Positions 34,680 to 45,829 are shown, counted from the stretch's first letter. The stretch is 64,000 nt of DNA from Eucalyptus grandis (GCF_016545825.1 NC_052612.1:50389738-50453737), one strand, 5' to 3'. Made by a program: numbers and translations. The notes: a model not told the origin generated them from the letters alone.

Positions 34680-36770
34680 TTCCAAACTCTGTTAAAGATG
34701 TCTTCTTCACGAAAGTCGTCAAGAATCGCAAGCAGGGGACCACAAAGAATGAGTAAGGGGCCTACGCACTTCGATCTTGCAAGATGAAGTTTCTCCCGGA
34801 TCAGCAACCGAGCCCACAACATTCTCAGCAGCGTCATTCTCCACCATCTAGTCCTCAAGGCGTTGTTGATCAGCATCAGGAAGAAATCATCGAGGAGGCA
34901 GACCCCGTAAGAGTTCAAAAGCCCGCTTTTATCTACAAGCTATATCGTGCTTTAAAAGGAATTCATACTCCTTTGAACTATGTTGATGATTTTGTTAAAG
35001 AAAAAGGATATAGGAACGAATATATCTTTCGAAAAGAATGGAAAGTTTGGGAATCGCTCGTAAAGGGGTGTCGAGGAAACCCTTGCGAATATCCCAAGTG
35101 ATCCTCGTGTTTGGGGGCCGAATCCTCGTAGATGGGAATGATGATGACAATGCATTCGGTCTATTTCAACCGAAAATGGGTATTGCGGCTGAAATTCAAG
35201 GAAAAAGGGGAGATTTGTTCAGATCAAAGGAACAAAAGGATCGTACTCGAAATTGCTGAAGCGTGGGGTAATAAACCCTAGAAGTGTGGACTTTGATTTT
35301 CTGGATCTTTTGTGAAAGTGAACTTGAGGAAAAGTTCAGTTATCTTCAACTTGAAAAGTTTTGCTCGACTTACCGAGGCTTATACTGAATTGACTGCATA
35401 TTTCTATTCAAATCTTAGCTTTTTGGATGCGAATAAATTCTCTTTCAGTGTTAAAGAACAAGACTATGTTGTGGATATGGATATGCTGGCAGATGTGCTA
35501 GAAATTGAGAGAGGCAGATATCATCCGATTAAAGTTTCCATTCTTTGGGGCTACACTTGAACCGGTGAAGGACAGGAGAACGGATGAGAAGATCACTTAC
35601 TCACGGATGAATGCATTCAACATCTTGCTTCACAAAATTGTGATCAATTGCCTTCGGCCGAAATCTACTTCCAAAACTGATGTGTCAAGTTCTGAGGCAA
35701 AGTTGATGTATGCCATCCTCTGTGGTAAGAAGTTTTCTCTCCCTCATACTGTTATGTTTCACATGTATAGAGCAGTAATGAAGGACAGAGGTCAACTCCC
35801 TTACCCAAGCCTTGTTACGAAGTTATTCAGACATCTGAATATTCAGCCTCCGCAAATCTTTTGTGTTCGATCATGCGATCATATGGTGGTAGGACTGAAA
35901 ATGGTAACCAAAATGCGTCCGAAGGAACCGAGCAAGGAATTGGAGAAATTCAAGGAGAAGACTCCTACCAAATCTCATAAATTCTCTTTTTTCTGCTAAG
36001 AGAAAAGGAAGGAGCCCATGGCTGCTCCATCAAAGAAAAGAAGAGCTCTCCTCGTTGAGGATGAAGATGATGACGATGACATCACCATCTCTCGCAATGG
36101 CTTTGAGGAACTTAAGTCATCCTGTTCCACAGAAAGAATCGGAACAAAGGACGAAAGAAGCAGAGGAGAAGGAAGAAGAAGAAAGAGAAGCAAAGGAGAA
36201 GGAAGAAGAAGAAAGGGAAACAGAGCAAGAAAGACCTGAAGAAGAAAGAAGAGAAGGAGAACCCGAGGAAATCTCTTCTCCACCGTAGGCATGAAAACGG
36301 GGAGTTCGGGGAGAAAGGAGTGACATCTTCATTTCCGGATGAAAGTGAAGGAGTTAGTCGCTCGCTGCGGACCCAGGAAGATGTTTATGCATCTCAATTT
36401 CCAGAGGAAGGTCATGAAGCTTCATCGCCCAACTGCGAGATTATGCTGATCCACCATCGCCCGCTTTTACTCCATCAGAACGAGCAGAAGCAAGTACTCA
36501 GACTGATAATGGAGCAGATTTTCGCAGAATCATGGATATTCTCTTGGAGATGAAAGGACAGATTTATGCCTTAGGATGCGAAGTTCAAAGCTTGAAGAAT
36601 GAAGGTCAAGCTTCTTCCTGTTCATTAAATGAAAAGATGCAAGCCCTCTCTATTCAGAATCAGGCCAATGCCAAGAGTGAGGAGGTTGTACAGTGAAGGA
36701 AGACTTTAAGAGGCCGGAAGGAATTGTTCGAGTCTATGGAAGATTTCCGGCTTGTCCGCGTTCCCAAGCA
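34680..36770 (+). pseudogene. Extra ORF region in the env position (Sirevirus type)
   Basis: A second coding region after pol, in several frames. ATG at 34697 starts MSSSRKSSRIASRGPQRMSK. The next frame (34784-35101) is Pro/Gln/Ser-rich, then FIYKLYRALKGIHTPLNYVD. The central part (35312-35999) reads NAFNILLHKIVINCLRPKST, AKLMYAILCGKKFSLPHTVM and PSLVTKLFRHLNI, resembling the 'putative plant transposon protein' domain. Then an acidic EDEDDDDD stretch, a GAAGAA-coded Glu/Arg/Lys-rich tract (36140-36270) and a final MDILLEMKGQIYALGCEVQS coiled-coil-like end. Sireviruses carry an ORF here sometimes called env-like; its role is unproven. Frames are broken at four or more places. Confidence 0.7.
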
Positions 36771-36805
36771 ATCTTGATTTCATCTCATCCTTTTTAAATG
36801 ATGAC

Positions 36806-36818
36806 AAAAAGGGGGAGA
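36806..36818 (+). other. Upstream extra polypurine tract
   Basis: AAAAAGGGGGAGA, identical to the tract just before the 3' LTR (37151-37163) but about 345 bases earlier. Multiplied polypurine tracts upstream of the true one are a described Sirevirus feature. Confidence 0.75.
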
Positions 36819-37150
36819 GATGCATGATTTGAAAACTTTCAATCTTTTTTAACCGTTTGTTGGTTGGATTGTGTTTAACTGTCTGTTTATTTTTGACAGA
36901 CTTTGACTTTGTTTTGTGTCCGGATAAGAACCGCCTAGACTTGATTTGACTGGATTTGATTTGCTTCTATTTATCAATATTGATATCTTATGAATGGCTT
37001 AAATCATAGATTGGACTAACCTATTTTCTGTGGTTGCAGATTCTAGTGTTATTCTATTAGCCATTTATTTCCATAAGATATGCATATGTGTTTGAGAAAT
37101 GTTTTGCAGGTCAAAGTTATCCAAATCTGCAGGAAGGTTTTGTCACCATC

Positions 37151-37163
37151 AAAAAGGGGGAGA
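37151..37163 (+). other. Polypurine tract at the 3' LTR
   Basis: AAAAAGGGGGAGA ending one base before the LTR start at 37165. It primes plus-strand synthesis in the family. Confidence 0.85.
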
Positions 37164-37164
37164 T

Positions 37165-38049
37165 TGTTGGAGAAATCCTCGTGAAGAGTTTTGAAGTTGA
37201 CAAAATGTTTCCGTCGAGTCTAGTCGAAGGTCGCAGACTCGTTGGTTTAAAGTCTGCAGACTTAGGACAGCAGACTCAAGACTCAAAGTCTATCCTCATT
37301 GACATCATTGATCCGTTGAAGAAAGGTTATCCCGAACTGGATGTTTTGTTCAGGATTTAACCTTATCATCCGGAGAAGATCTCGTGGTTGGAGAAGACGT
37401 ATCGAGAATCCTTTGATTGATCAAGATTGATTCAATGACTGAAGATTCGATGATTGTCTAAATATTATTGGAAGGTTCTACTTATGGAAACCGAGATCCG
37501 ATTGTATGGGCGAACATGATTGATGGGCTATCAACACGTTCCTTTAATAGCTCGAACGATCTTCCTAATTGATTCCGTCCAACGGATTGATTGGAGGAAT
37601 TCCTTTGGAAAGTGCCAACGGGTATGATGGCATAAAGGAGTATATAAGGAAGACGTTCTTAGTTGTTTAAAGAGTGTGCGTAATAGAAGAATTCCAAAGT
37701 CTAAAGCTCCTATTTGTTTAGATAAATCTCTTGAGCGAATACTTGTATACAAAAGAGAGTCTATATTTGTGAGAGACCTTGAGGAGGTGTGATAGAACAT
37801 CTACACTGTGGAATCAAGGCAAAGCTGTGCTGTAACTTCTCTTTTGATCATAGTAAAATCCAGCCGGTGGGCTGTCAGTGCGGAAGAGTGGACGTAGGCT
37901 TGGAATAAGCCGAACCACTATAAATCCTGTGTTTGATTTTCTCTTCTCTCTCTACATCGATCGTATTTCAATCTGTTGCTTCCGTATTTGAGAAAAATTG
38001 TTTGTGCGCCTATTCACCCCCCCTCTAGGTGTTTATACTAGCAATATCA
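37165..38049 (+). repeat. Sirevirus-like 3' LTR (885 bp)
   Basis: Partner of 28563-29449, ending ...TACTAGCAATATCA followed by the GAATT duplication. TATATAA at 37641-37647. In the first 260 bases it looks more regular than the 5' LTR: several TCG words correspond to TCTG or TCAG in the 5' copy. Confidence 0.9.
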
Positions 38050-38054
38050 GAATT

Positions 38055-38330
38055 TCGATGCACATGAAGTTGGTGTCGATGCATATATGTGACTGCTAGG
38101 ATTCTATAGTTTTCCATCTTTACTCGTCAAAGCGAGAGAAGGTGATGTAATTGAAGAACGTGCAGGACCAAATTGAGAACTGGTTATTAGGATTCAGGCC
38201 GTGTCAATGATAGGATCCATTATAACCTTTGGAGTTCCCTTTCCGAGAGGGTGATGTCTTGACCTTATGAGGTTTCATTTCCTAGATCTTTGAAATCCTA
38301 AGCTGCCGAATAAAATTTGAACGTTTAAAT
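38055..38330. repeat. Duplicated host segment, right part (paralogue of 44099-44290)
   Basis: TTTCGATGCACATGAAGTTG continues the segment broken at 28562 and matches the paralogue at about 44098. Shared blocks include CTAGGATTCT and GAGAGAAGGTGATG. Non-coding by eye. Confidence 0.7.
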
Positions 38331-38382
38331 TTCTATGTTCTCTGACCAAAAAAAAAAAAAAAAATTTAAATTCCTATGTTCT
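38324..38382 (+). mobile_element. Tail-only retroposon micro-insertion
   Basis: TTTAAATTTCTATGTTCT (38324-38341) and TTTAAATTCCTATGTTCT (38365-38382) are 18-bp direct repeats with one difference. Between them is only CTGACC plus 17 A (38342-38364). This is what an extremely 5'-truncated SINE or LINE insertion leaves: the last few bases, the poly(A), and the target duplication. Confidence 0.75.
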
Positions 38383-38549
38383 TATAATAACTATTCTAAT
38401 CTTTTAATGAATGGGAATCATTCGATAAGATCCTACTCTTCACGACATATAACCTGTCATAAATTATTTTTAAGGACAAATCCATAAAAAAATCCTAAAC
38501 TTTTTCCTATGGAACATTAAATAATCCAAATCTTTTTTAGTTTCACTAA

Positions 38550-38797
38550 TATACCAAAATGAAGCGGGGCCGGGCCGCCCTTTTTTTTTCCTTTTTCCAC
38601 AGGCCCGGCCCCGGCCCGGCCCCTTGCTTTTTCCCCTTCCTCCTTCCTCTCACGCTTATCCCGCGCTCTGCAGAAGCAGCGAAGGTACTAGACAGACAGA
38701 AGCAGAGCAGGGCAGAGGGGAGCAGTGATCGAGGCCAGGCCGACGGCGGCGGCTGGCGGTGTCAGGAAGCCATGCGCGCCCGTTGGGAGGTTAAAAA

Positions 38798-38838
<41 letters not shown>

Positions 38839-39747
38839 TTGAAGGAGGGGTGAGGCCGAGAGAGAGCAAAGGGTGAAGCCGAGAGAGAACCGAGAGTGAG
38901 CGGAGGAATGGACTGAGAGAGAGCGAGACGCAGAGCCGAACTTCGTTCTCGAATAAGCGTTTCCCGGCCATCTCCAACGTAAACCGACGATCTCTAGCCG
39001 ACGGCCTCGAGGCCGCGGCCTCCTCTTCCACGGCGCCCGAGTTTCCGTTGAGTTTTCTTTGGGTTCGATCCACTTTTATCCCGAGGATCCCGGCTCGGCG
39101 ACATAGACACTTCTCTCTGGGAACCCCGTTGCTCGAGGTTTTGCTTAAAACGGAGCCGAAACGGAAACTGGGTCTCGTGCCTTTTGTCGAGTTTGAGCGT
39201 CACTTGCTGCTTTCTTTTGAGTCTGGGCACGAGCTGGAGTCCAGAATGGGCTTATGACCTCTCTTTAATCCGTGCTCATCACATGCTCAATATAATGCCT
39301 CAGTTAGTGTTGTTCCAAAAAATGAGACCGAGGTCTTTTTTATTTTTCGTGAAACCATGTCATGGATCTGTTTGAAATATTTTCATCTCACTTGAGGTGT
39401 CCTCCGACTGACGTAGGACGAACTCGACATTGAAATGTCCGTTCATCGGAATGCCATATCACTTTTAGTCGAACGCCAAAGACTTGCTTGATGAAATGTT
39501 TATGAGGGAATTGGTTAAGAAATGGCTTCTATGTTTTTTTTCCTCGAATCCAAAGGTACGTCTAGATGCGGTTCGTTTGGTCATTAGTCGTTAAGCTTGA
39601 TTTTCATGAACAATGGAAGTCACTCCATCTTTGCATTTCAAGGGGTGGCCGGCATGATGGGCCGGTTTAGTATGGTTTTGGGCCGGCCCAAATTCGGAGC
39701 TTGGGCTTGGCTCAGCTGTGAATTGGGTTGAAGACTTTTTACCTTTA
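38550..39747. repeat. Repeated unit B, copy 1 (GC-rich start, then non-coding)
   Basis: From about 39117 (GGGAACCCCGTTGCTC) to 39747 the segment is collinear with 49519-50160 and, in part, with 45734-45829 plus 48972-49518. 38560-39060 is GC-rich with GGCCCGG-type words and (AG)n and is not found in the other copies. The end has an internal palindrome around TGGGCCGG...CCGGCCCA (39660-39690). ORFs (38559-38876, 38762-39073 minus, 39048-39257) are not conserved between copies. The unit continues past the MITE to about 40570. Confidence 0.65.
38799..38838. repeat. (AG)n microsatellite
   Basis: About 20 AG units with one AAG interruption. It drives overlapping artefact ORFs on both strands. Confidence 0.95.
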
Positions 39748-40515
39748 GGCTACGTTTAGTTGTCCGAATTTTTAATCAAGATAAGTCTGGATAGGATAGA
39801 ATATGAAATCCTGTGATTTTTCTATATCCTATCTATATCCTATCCATTGTTTCGTGAATTATAGTATTAAAGTTGGATATATTCATATCATATCATGTAC
39901 ATTTTTTAAATAAAAACGTCATATCATTATAAAAGAACTTAAAAGTTTATAAATGGAGATGGTGAAAATTTCTCGTGACATTATTCATTAATTTATTTTT
40001 CTTTTTTTGATTTATTTTCTTTATTATTTCTTTTTTTCCCATTTCATCATTCTTTAATAAAATTTTATCAAAGAGTAAATTGTACTAACATACCTAAAAT
40101 ACAAAAATTCCTAAAATATATAATAAATATAAATATATAATTTATAGATTGAATTTTTATTATAAGATAGAATTAAAGTTGAATATACAAATTAAAATAA
40201 GATTAAATTAAAAAAATGAAATTTTAATTTTTAATTTTTAATTTTTAATTTCTTAAATTAGAATCCAAATATTATTTATGTCAAAATATAATTTCAATTT
40301 TTTAAATTAAAAAATTTGTTATTTGAGAAAAATAACTTTCCTATTATGGACAATATAAAATTTATCCACCTTTATCCCACCTCCCCCATGGGATAATTTT
40401 ATCCGGCCTATATCCCAATTATATTCGATTTTGTCCTATCTTGAGCAATCACCAAACGTAGGATACAATAAATCATATCTTATCCCGAATTTTATCCTGA
40501 CTGCCAAACGCAGCC
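39748..40515 (+). mobile_element. PIF/Harbinger-type MITE, copy 1
   Basis: Termini GGCTACGTTTAGTTGTC and, reversed, GGCTGCGTTTGGCAGTC; flanked by TTA at 39745-39747 and 40516-40518. The related copy of unit B at about 50148 reads acctttagtgacttagg straight through, i.e. the unoccupied site, while here TTTA...TTAGTGACTTAGG is split. It is 768 bp, AT-rich, with no transposase. Same family as 18656-19435 in the opposite orientation. Confidence 0.9.
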
Positions 40516-40790
40516 TTAGTGACTTAGGCTGAGTGAATTAGATAGGTAAGCTTTAGAGAATTATAAAAAACAAAAAAAATTTAGGCCAACTAAATCTCAT
40601 TCTACATCGTTTGGGTCGCATTTAATCACAATAGTTTAAAAGGTTCGGACTTTTGGTTATGGACGGACTACTAACATATGCTATTTGTGGCACATGGGTC
40701 AGACACCATGCTTTCAATTTTGTAAGATTGAAAGGACATGTTAAATTCGTCATGATAATGAACCATTATACTTTTTTTTTTTTTTTTGGT
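40516..40790. other. End of unit B and an imperfect duplication with a T run
   Basis: 40516-40570 finishes unit B (matches about 50150-50200). At 40730-40830 a block beginning TTGAAAGGACATGTTAAATT is followed by T16-GGTATG and then a related block TTGAAAGGTCATGTTAAATT, about 45 bp each and diverged. Only the second belongs to the tandem segment copied at 57150. Confidence 0.5.
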
Positions 40791-42470
40791 ATGTTTGAAA
40801 GGTCATGTTAAATTTGACACAAAAATAAAATATTATGCTTGTTTTAGTATTTGGCCAACTTCTTTTTGCATTTCTAGTAGCCCCTAAAGTTTACAAATTT
40901 TTTTAACAGAGAAAAGTTGCTATGTCACGTAAACGTGGTTTGTGATTTTATACAATAGTTGGTATGGTAAATTAAAAGGTGTTTGATAAGAAAGGTAAAT
41001 AAAAGTTTGTGTAAGATAAGAGGGTTTTTTGATTGCTAGAGACAAGAGAAGTTCGTAATTTTGAGAAAGAATCACACTAATGTTAATAATTAACTAAAAA
41101 ATAGGGGTGTGCAAAAGAACCGAAACCTGCCTGGACCGCCCAGAACCGGACCGGAACCGCCCGGAACTGGTGGTTCTTGAGGGAACCGGTCCGATTCCCG
41201 GTTCCAATTTATGAGAATCGGTGGGTACCGGTCCAGTTCCTAGTTCCATGGGTGGATCTGCCCACCCGGACTAGACCGATTATATTTTAATAATATATTA
41301 ATTTTTAATATTGAAATAAATTTCTAAATTACTAATTAACAAACCTAAATTTTAGGGCTCTACCTTCTCTCATGGTTTCTATGTTTTTATAAGAATTTAG
41401 TATAGTGTGTAAGTTTCTTTTCAGCAACTCAACAAATGGTTCCTTCAAAGGATACTTTCGGAACTCACATAGGACATCGTGTTCAAGAAAATGTGAAGTT
41501 TCAGTGTAATTGTTTCTACAAAAAGAATTTAATAAAGCAAAAGTTGTGAGAGATTGAGCATTGTTAGGGGATAAAGGAAAAGACAATCTACATATGACAA
41601 TCGTCAAGAACCTTGAACTTAAAGAATATTTTAGATTTCAATTGAAATGATTCAAAAACAGGAAAAAAAACCTATTTCTCTTCTTTGATAGTGTTTTCCA
41701 ATAAAATAAAGAAAAATGGTACCCTTAATTAAGCCAGTTCGATTTAAAGAAAAATATTACTCGATATAAAAAGTACTCACGACGAGATTTGGAAAACGAT
41801 ATTATTATTGATGAGACTGGTTCCATGGATCCACTTGGGAACCGGACCGGACTAGCGGTCTGGTTCTCAGGTGGATTCATGCAACTAACGGGTGGTTCTG
41901 GTTCTAAATTTTTGGAACTAGTCCTTAGCGGGCGGTTCCTTGTTCAAGGCCGGGAACCGCCCACCCGGACTATGCACACCCCTACTAAAAAAGCATTGAA
42001 AATGCAAAACTAGTTGATAAGTTAATTGAGAAAAAAAGTTTGTAAAAGCTCTAACTGAAGCTGATAATTTTTAACAGGATTTGGAAATTTAAAAGGTTGA
42101 GCGAGTCAAGTAAAAGTGAATAGATTTGTTCGTGAATTTAAGGGGAAAAAATATACAATGGTAAATAACTGAAAATGAGATTCGGTATTACATAATCATG
42201 GGATAACCTAGTTGGAAAAAATGATAAGTCACACAGTTAAAGTTGACAATTTCATTCAGTAGTTTGTAGATTTAATCGTTGGTATGAAAGGTAAATATGA
42301 AGTTGGTAAACACTAAGAGAAATTTCCTTCAGATAAGATAAGTTGGTAATTTTAAAAAGGATCCATTAAATATTGGTCATTCTGGTTCTTTTAGAAAGAT
42401 TATTGTTTCATGCGCCAGTTTAAATTTGTGAATAACTAGTCGAAAATTATGGAACGTAAGCCAGAAACTT
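40791..42470. repeat. Tandem-segment block a, copy 0
   Basis: Collinear with 57150-57920 once the hAT element (41102-41984) is removed. Shared strings: GAGAAAAGTTGCTATGTCAC, GAGACAAGAGAAGTT, AATGCAAAACTAGTTGATAA and GAATTTAAGGGGAAAA. Non-coding. Confidence 0.75.
41102..41984. mobile_element. hAT MITE
   Basis: Terminal inverted repeats TAGGGGTGTGCA and TGCACACCCCTA; perfect 8-bp target duplication CTAAAAAA (41094-41101 and 41985-41992). The unoccupied site is in the copy near 57455 (aattaaataaaaaagtgttg). Both subterminal regions are rich in GGAACCGG/GGTTCC words (accggaccggaaccgcccgg type). The middle is AT-rich. An ORF at 41332-41607 (minus) has no transposase motif. 883 bp, non-autonomous. 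Confidence 0.9.
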
Positions 42471-43140
42471 ATGCTCCCGTTCCTCTCTCTCATCCTTTTC
42501 AGATTGACATTCCATACTATTCAAACTTGCCCATGGAACAATAATCTTTCTAAAAGAACAACCCGTACAATAAAGCAAGCCCATGTGTCTCCCATCTGTC
42601 CGTCTTTGTCCGCATTCTCCAGCCCGAGTTAGTGATTTTCCTTCAATTCTAGGGTTGTCTCAAAGGTCAATGCGGGCTGACATGGCAGTAATTGGTCTAA
42701 TTTTCTTCCTCAGACCCCGTATGCAAATCTATGTCGATGACACGGATAAATTTATTCTTAAAACCGAGATTTCTATCTTTCCCCACCATTTCTCGGACTT
42801 CCCGCTGAAAACTCATCCATCTTTGTCCGCATTCTCAATCAGAGAAACCCACGTAAAAAGTGGGTTAACCATTTGTCCGTATTCTCGTTGGATTCATTAT
42901 TTATACTATTGCCAAATGTGAGAGACGACGTCAAATGATATTTAGCTTGTGATTAATGTGCAGTATGTTGTAATTAAAATTGCGCGGAAGCATGATTTTG
43001 ACATCGATAATAATTTGTGGTTAGTGATGTGCAGTGTGTACGTATGTAGGACATATTTGGTAGAGGATGAATAAGAAAATAAGTATATAATTTTAAGGGA
43101 TATAGCCAGTGGGATAAAGAATTTCACTAGTTTATTGAAA
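42471..43140. other. No gene supported
   Basis: An ORF at 42583-42921 (plus) has no recognisable motif, and its sequence is only patchily related to 57940-57990 (GGGCTGACATGGCA), so I do not call it. The rest is AT-rich. Confidence 0.4.
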
Positions 43141-43169
43141 TGGTTTTACAATTGGAGGAAGTGTTGGTG

Positions 43170-43335
43170 AGGTAACATACATAAATGAGAATCAAGCTTT
43201 ATATGTAGAGCCATTCCATCGCCATCGTGCAAGTCTCCGCAACTTGCGGTGATTATTTCTTGGATCTTTCCACACACATGCTGACGTGGGCTTCTCTTTA
43301 ACACAAAACCTAAGACTTGTACCACTAGACTCAAC
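43170..43335. repeat. Inverted paralogue of 51480-51665
   Basis: TAGAGCCATTCCATCGCCAT at 43207 matches the reverse complement of the sequence near 51620 (TAGAGCCATTCCATCGGCAT), and similarity extends over about 160 bases on both sides of it. No shared reading frame. Confidence 0.65.
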
Positions 43336-43439
43336 TTCCCCCTATTATACTAGATGCTTCAAGGAATTTCTACAAAAATGGATGTCTTTCCAGCACTCCT
43401 CCTCGATCCGCTTTCATGATATGGGGTTCATTTAAATAA

Positions 43440-44290
43440 GTATCTTCTCTCTTGTCGGTGCATCGGTTTCATTGCTGTCTAGCTTTCTTCATCGCAATCC
43501 TTAGTATAAAGAAGCGTATTAGAATAAAGTTTGTCAGCAGTTGCCTTGGTAATTCCGGTGATTGGTGGAGCTGTACGATGGCCAAAGAAAAAGGAGAGAA
43601 CCTGATGGCGTAATCCTCACTAGCGGGACTTTCCTTTTGCGAATCAATATTTTTTTCTTCCACGTAAATTTCTATATTTCCTCAAACCAAGTGTGAGTTT
43701 CTGTGATAATGGTCTTTACTGTGATTGAATGCATTGAAACAAAGAAGAGGATCGAGGGAATGTGTCGGGCCAGGTACAATATGAAAGTTCACTTGCAGCT
43801 CGCAACTGATTGAACATATGAGAACATGTGTAATTGATGTTGTGCATGGTTTCCAAACCAATTACTGGCTAGCTGTAAATGGATCTAAATGTAGGTTGAC
43901 ATGCATTTGTTTTTTGAGAGATGAATGCATTGCAAGAGTAATGTTTCATGGCTATGCTCATTCCTGTTCCACATTTGAAGACACTGGAGAATTGATGCAT
44001 TAATTCGCATTTCTCGTGCCAATTGTACATGAACTTAGGCTGCATTATGAAACAAATGCGCTGCCCATATTTTTTGGTTGTGCAAACACTGATTGGGGAT
44101 TTCGATGCTCATGAAGTTGGTGCGATGCATATTCATGATTACTAGGATTCTGTACAAGCGTTTGCTTCTAATATTTACATCTTCCCTCTTCAACGCGAGA
44201 GAAGGTGATGCAATTGAAGAACTTGCAGAAATCAATAACTGGTAATCAGCTTTTTAGGTTGCGGTTATTAACCATATTCACCGTGTCGAC
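43440..44290. repeat. Duplicated host segment with the empty Sirevirus site
   Basis: Collinear with 27900-28562 plus 38055-38330. Around 44098 it reads gattggggatttcgatgctc with a single copy of the target, i.e. the pre-insertion state. Frames are not conserved between the copies (ORF 43818-44003 plus and 43469-43663 minus are unsupported). Confidence 0.7.
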
Positions 44291-44689
44291 ATGTCTTGTG
44301 GACAAATTTCTAAGCATGGACTGATGATTGCCGTGTAGTAATGTCTTTAAGAATCAAAGTGTAGTATTTGATTCGGTCCATGTAGACAAATTTCTGGACC
44401 CGAAACATTACCCACCTCAATTCGCAATATAAGATCTATAACAATGGTAATTCAATGTAATTCTATACGCGCCAACGTCCTCCTTCGGGGATTCACCTCT
44501 TACTATTTGTAAGTTTGTCTAGATAAATTACAATTAAGAATCTACAATCTACATCGCTTGGCAACAATACAAACATACCTTAAACTCAACTCGTTGAGAT
44601 ATATGGCATCAATTCCCTTCATATTTGCATAAATTCTTGCTAACTTAAATCCGTATTCATCACACTTCTTGATTCAGAAAGATATAACT

Positions 44690-45733
44690 ATTCTTTCTTT
44701 TTGTTATTATTGTATTTAGATTCAGCTAAGTAAATCCCTTATCCATAATGATTTCATTAGAAAATCTCCTCTTCGTAATCCTAGAGAAAGTCAAATCAAA
44801 CCATCATCAAGGTGGAATTCACTCTCTCAATTTTGAGTCGAGGAGGGCCAATTTTCTTGTATTTTTATGTTTCGGCAGTGGATCAAGCCCTCATGAAATT
44901 AACTATCATTTGAATGTATGAAATTCTTCGGTTACACTTTAATCAAAAGATTTTCATAACTAGTAGATATGGTGGTGCAATCTCTAAATCTCTCCTCTTC
45001 AACTTATCACCGATTTTCACGCTTAAAGTCGATAAATCCCAACATGTGGGATTTGTTAGCGATTAACTGAACTAATTTAGAGTTGGGACTAAAGTACATA
45101 ATTATTCGCTATTGGCTATTTTAGATACTCAATCAGTCATGAGTTCAAAGTAAAGTTTCGCATCATTATTGGTCCACAATTGATATTAAATTTACTTACT
45201 AAATTACAAGTTTAAGTTTTTAAATGAATTGGTAACATTTTACAAAATCTTTCACTGCATTTAATCTTCCATGATAGCTTTTCATGAATTATTGCAGATT
45301 CATAAAAAAAGTGTTATGGCTTTACCGGGAAAATGAATTAATAGTAGCTTTTAAACAAATTTGGTCGCTTTAAATGACTTGGAGCGTGATTACATCGACT
45401 GCACTTAACTGGAGCACTCGAGTTATAATTCAATCATTTATATAAGTCTCATTTCAATGCCTAACGACTTTTGCTCCCTTCCTCCCTCCCTCTCCTTCCA
45501 AGTTTTGTTCAAGAAGAAAAGGAAAAAAATGGCCTTTGAACTTTTACCAAACGTGTAATGTCATTCCTAAATTTTCAATTTGTCCAATGTGATCTCTAAA
45601 TTATTGATAAATGTTCAATATAATTCTTCATTTTGCTCACATGACAATCTAGATATTTTTTGATGATGTGGATTATTATTTGCTTAATTTGATATTTAAA
45701 AATAATGAGTCAATATATCCATCTTTCTATCTA
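44690..45733. repeat. Tandem-segment blocks c and d, copy 0
   Basis: 44690-45040 matches 58215-58560 (AATGATTTCATTRGAAAATC, GTCAAACCATCATCAAG). 45048-45733 matches both 52147-52850 and 58568-59290 (AACTGAACTAATTTAGAGTT, ATGAATTAATAGTAGCTTT, CCTCCCTCTCCTTCCAAGTT). The block ends abruptly at CATCTTTCTATCTATCATGA, where unit B begins. Non-coding by eye. Confidence 0.75.
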
Positions 45734-45829
45734 TCATGAGCGTCACTTACCGCTTTCTTTCGAGTTTGGACACGAGCTGGAGTCCAGAATGGGCTCATGA
45801 CCTCTCTTTAGTCTGTGCTCATCACATGC
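45734..45829. repeat. Repeated unit B, copy 2 (left part)
   Basis: GAGCGTCACTTACCGCTTTC and CCAGAATGGGCTCATGACCT match unit B at 39197 and 49598. Interrupted at 45829 by the gypsy element and continued at 48972. Confidence 0.75.

Larger units (their letters stand above)
28563..38049 (+). mobile_element. Sirevirus-like Ty1/copia retrotransposon (complete structure, broken frames)
   Basis: Two LTRs (28563-29449 and 37165-38049), both TGTTGG...ATATCA, are flanked by a perfect GAATT duplication (28558-28562 and 38050-38054). The unoccupied site survives in the paralogue near 44098. Order inside: primer-binding site, gag with zinc knuckle, long coiled-coil-like spacer, protease, integrase, RT, RNase H, then about 2.4 kb with an env-position ORF region and two identical purine tracts. 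RT and INT after protease in copia order, the extra 3' ORF and the repeated purine tract fit the Sirevirus lineage. Frames are interrupted by many single-base indels, so no full polyprotein is encoded. Confidence 0.9.

Noticed and set aside
38559..39073. Overlapping ORFs on both strands near the (AG)n tract
   Set aside because: Composition-driven; not conserved in the other unit B copies.
42583..42921. 112-aa ORF
   Set aside because: No recognisable motif, no conserved copy in the paralogous block, and unusual amino-acid make-up.
27900..44290. Possible host gene in the duplicated segment (27900-28562 with 38055-38330, versus 43440-44290)
   Set aside because: Indels between the copies are not in multiples of three, and no frame on either strand stays open in both.
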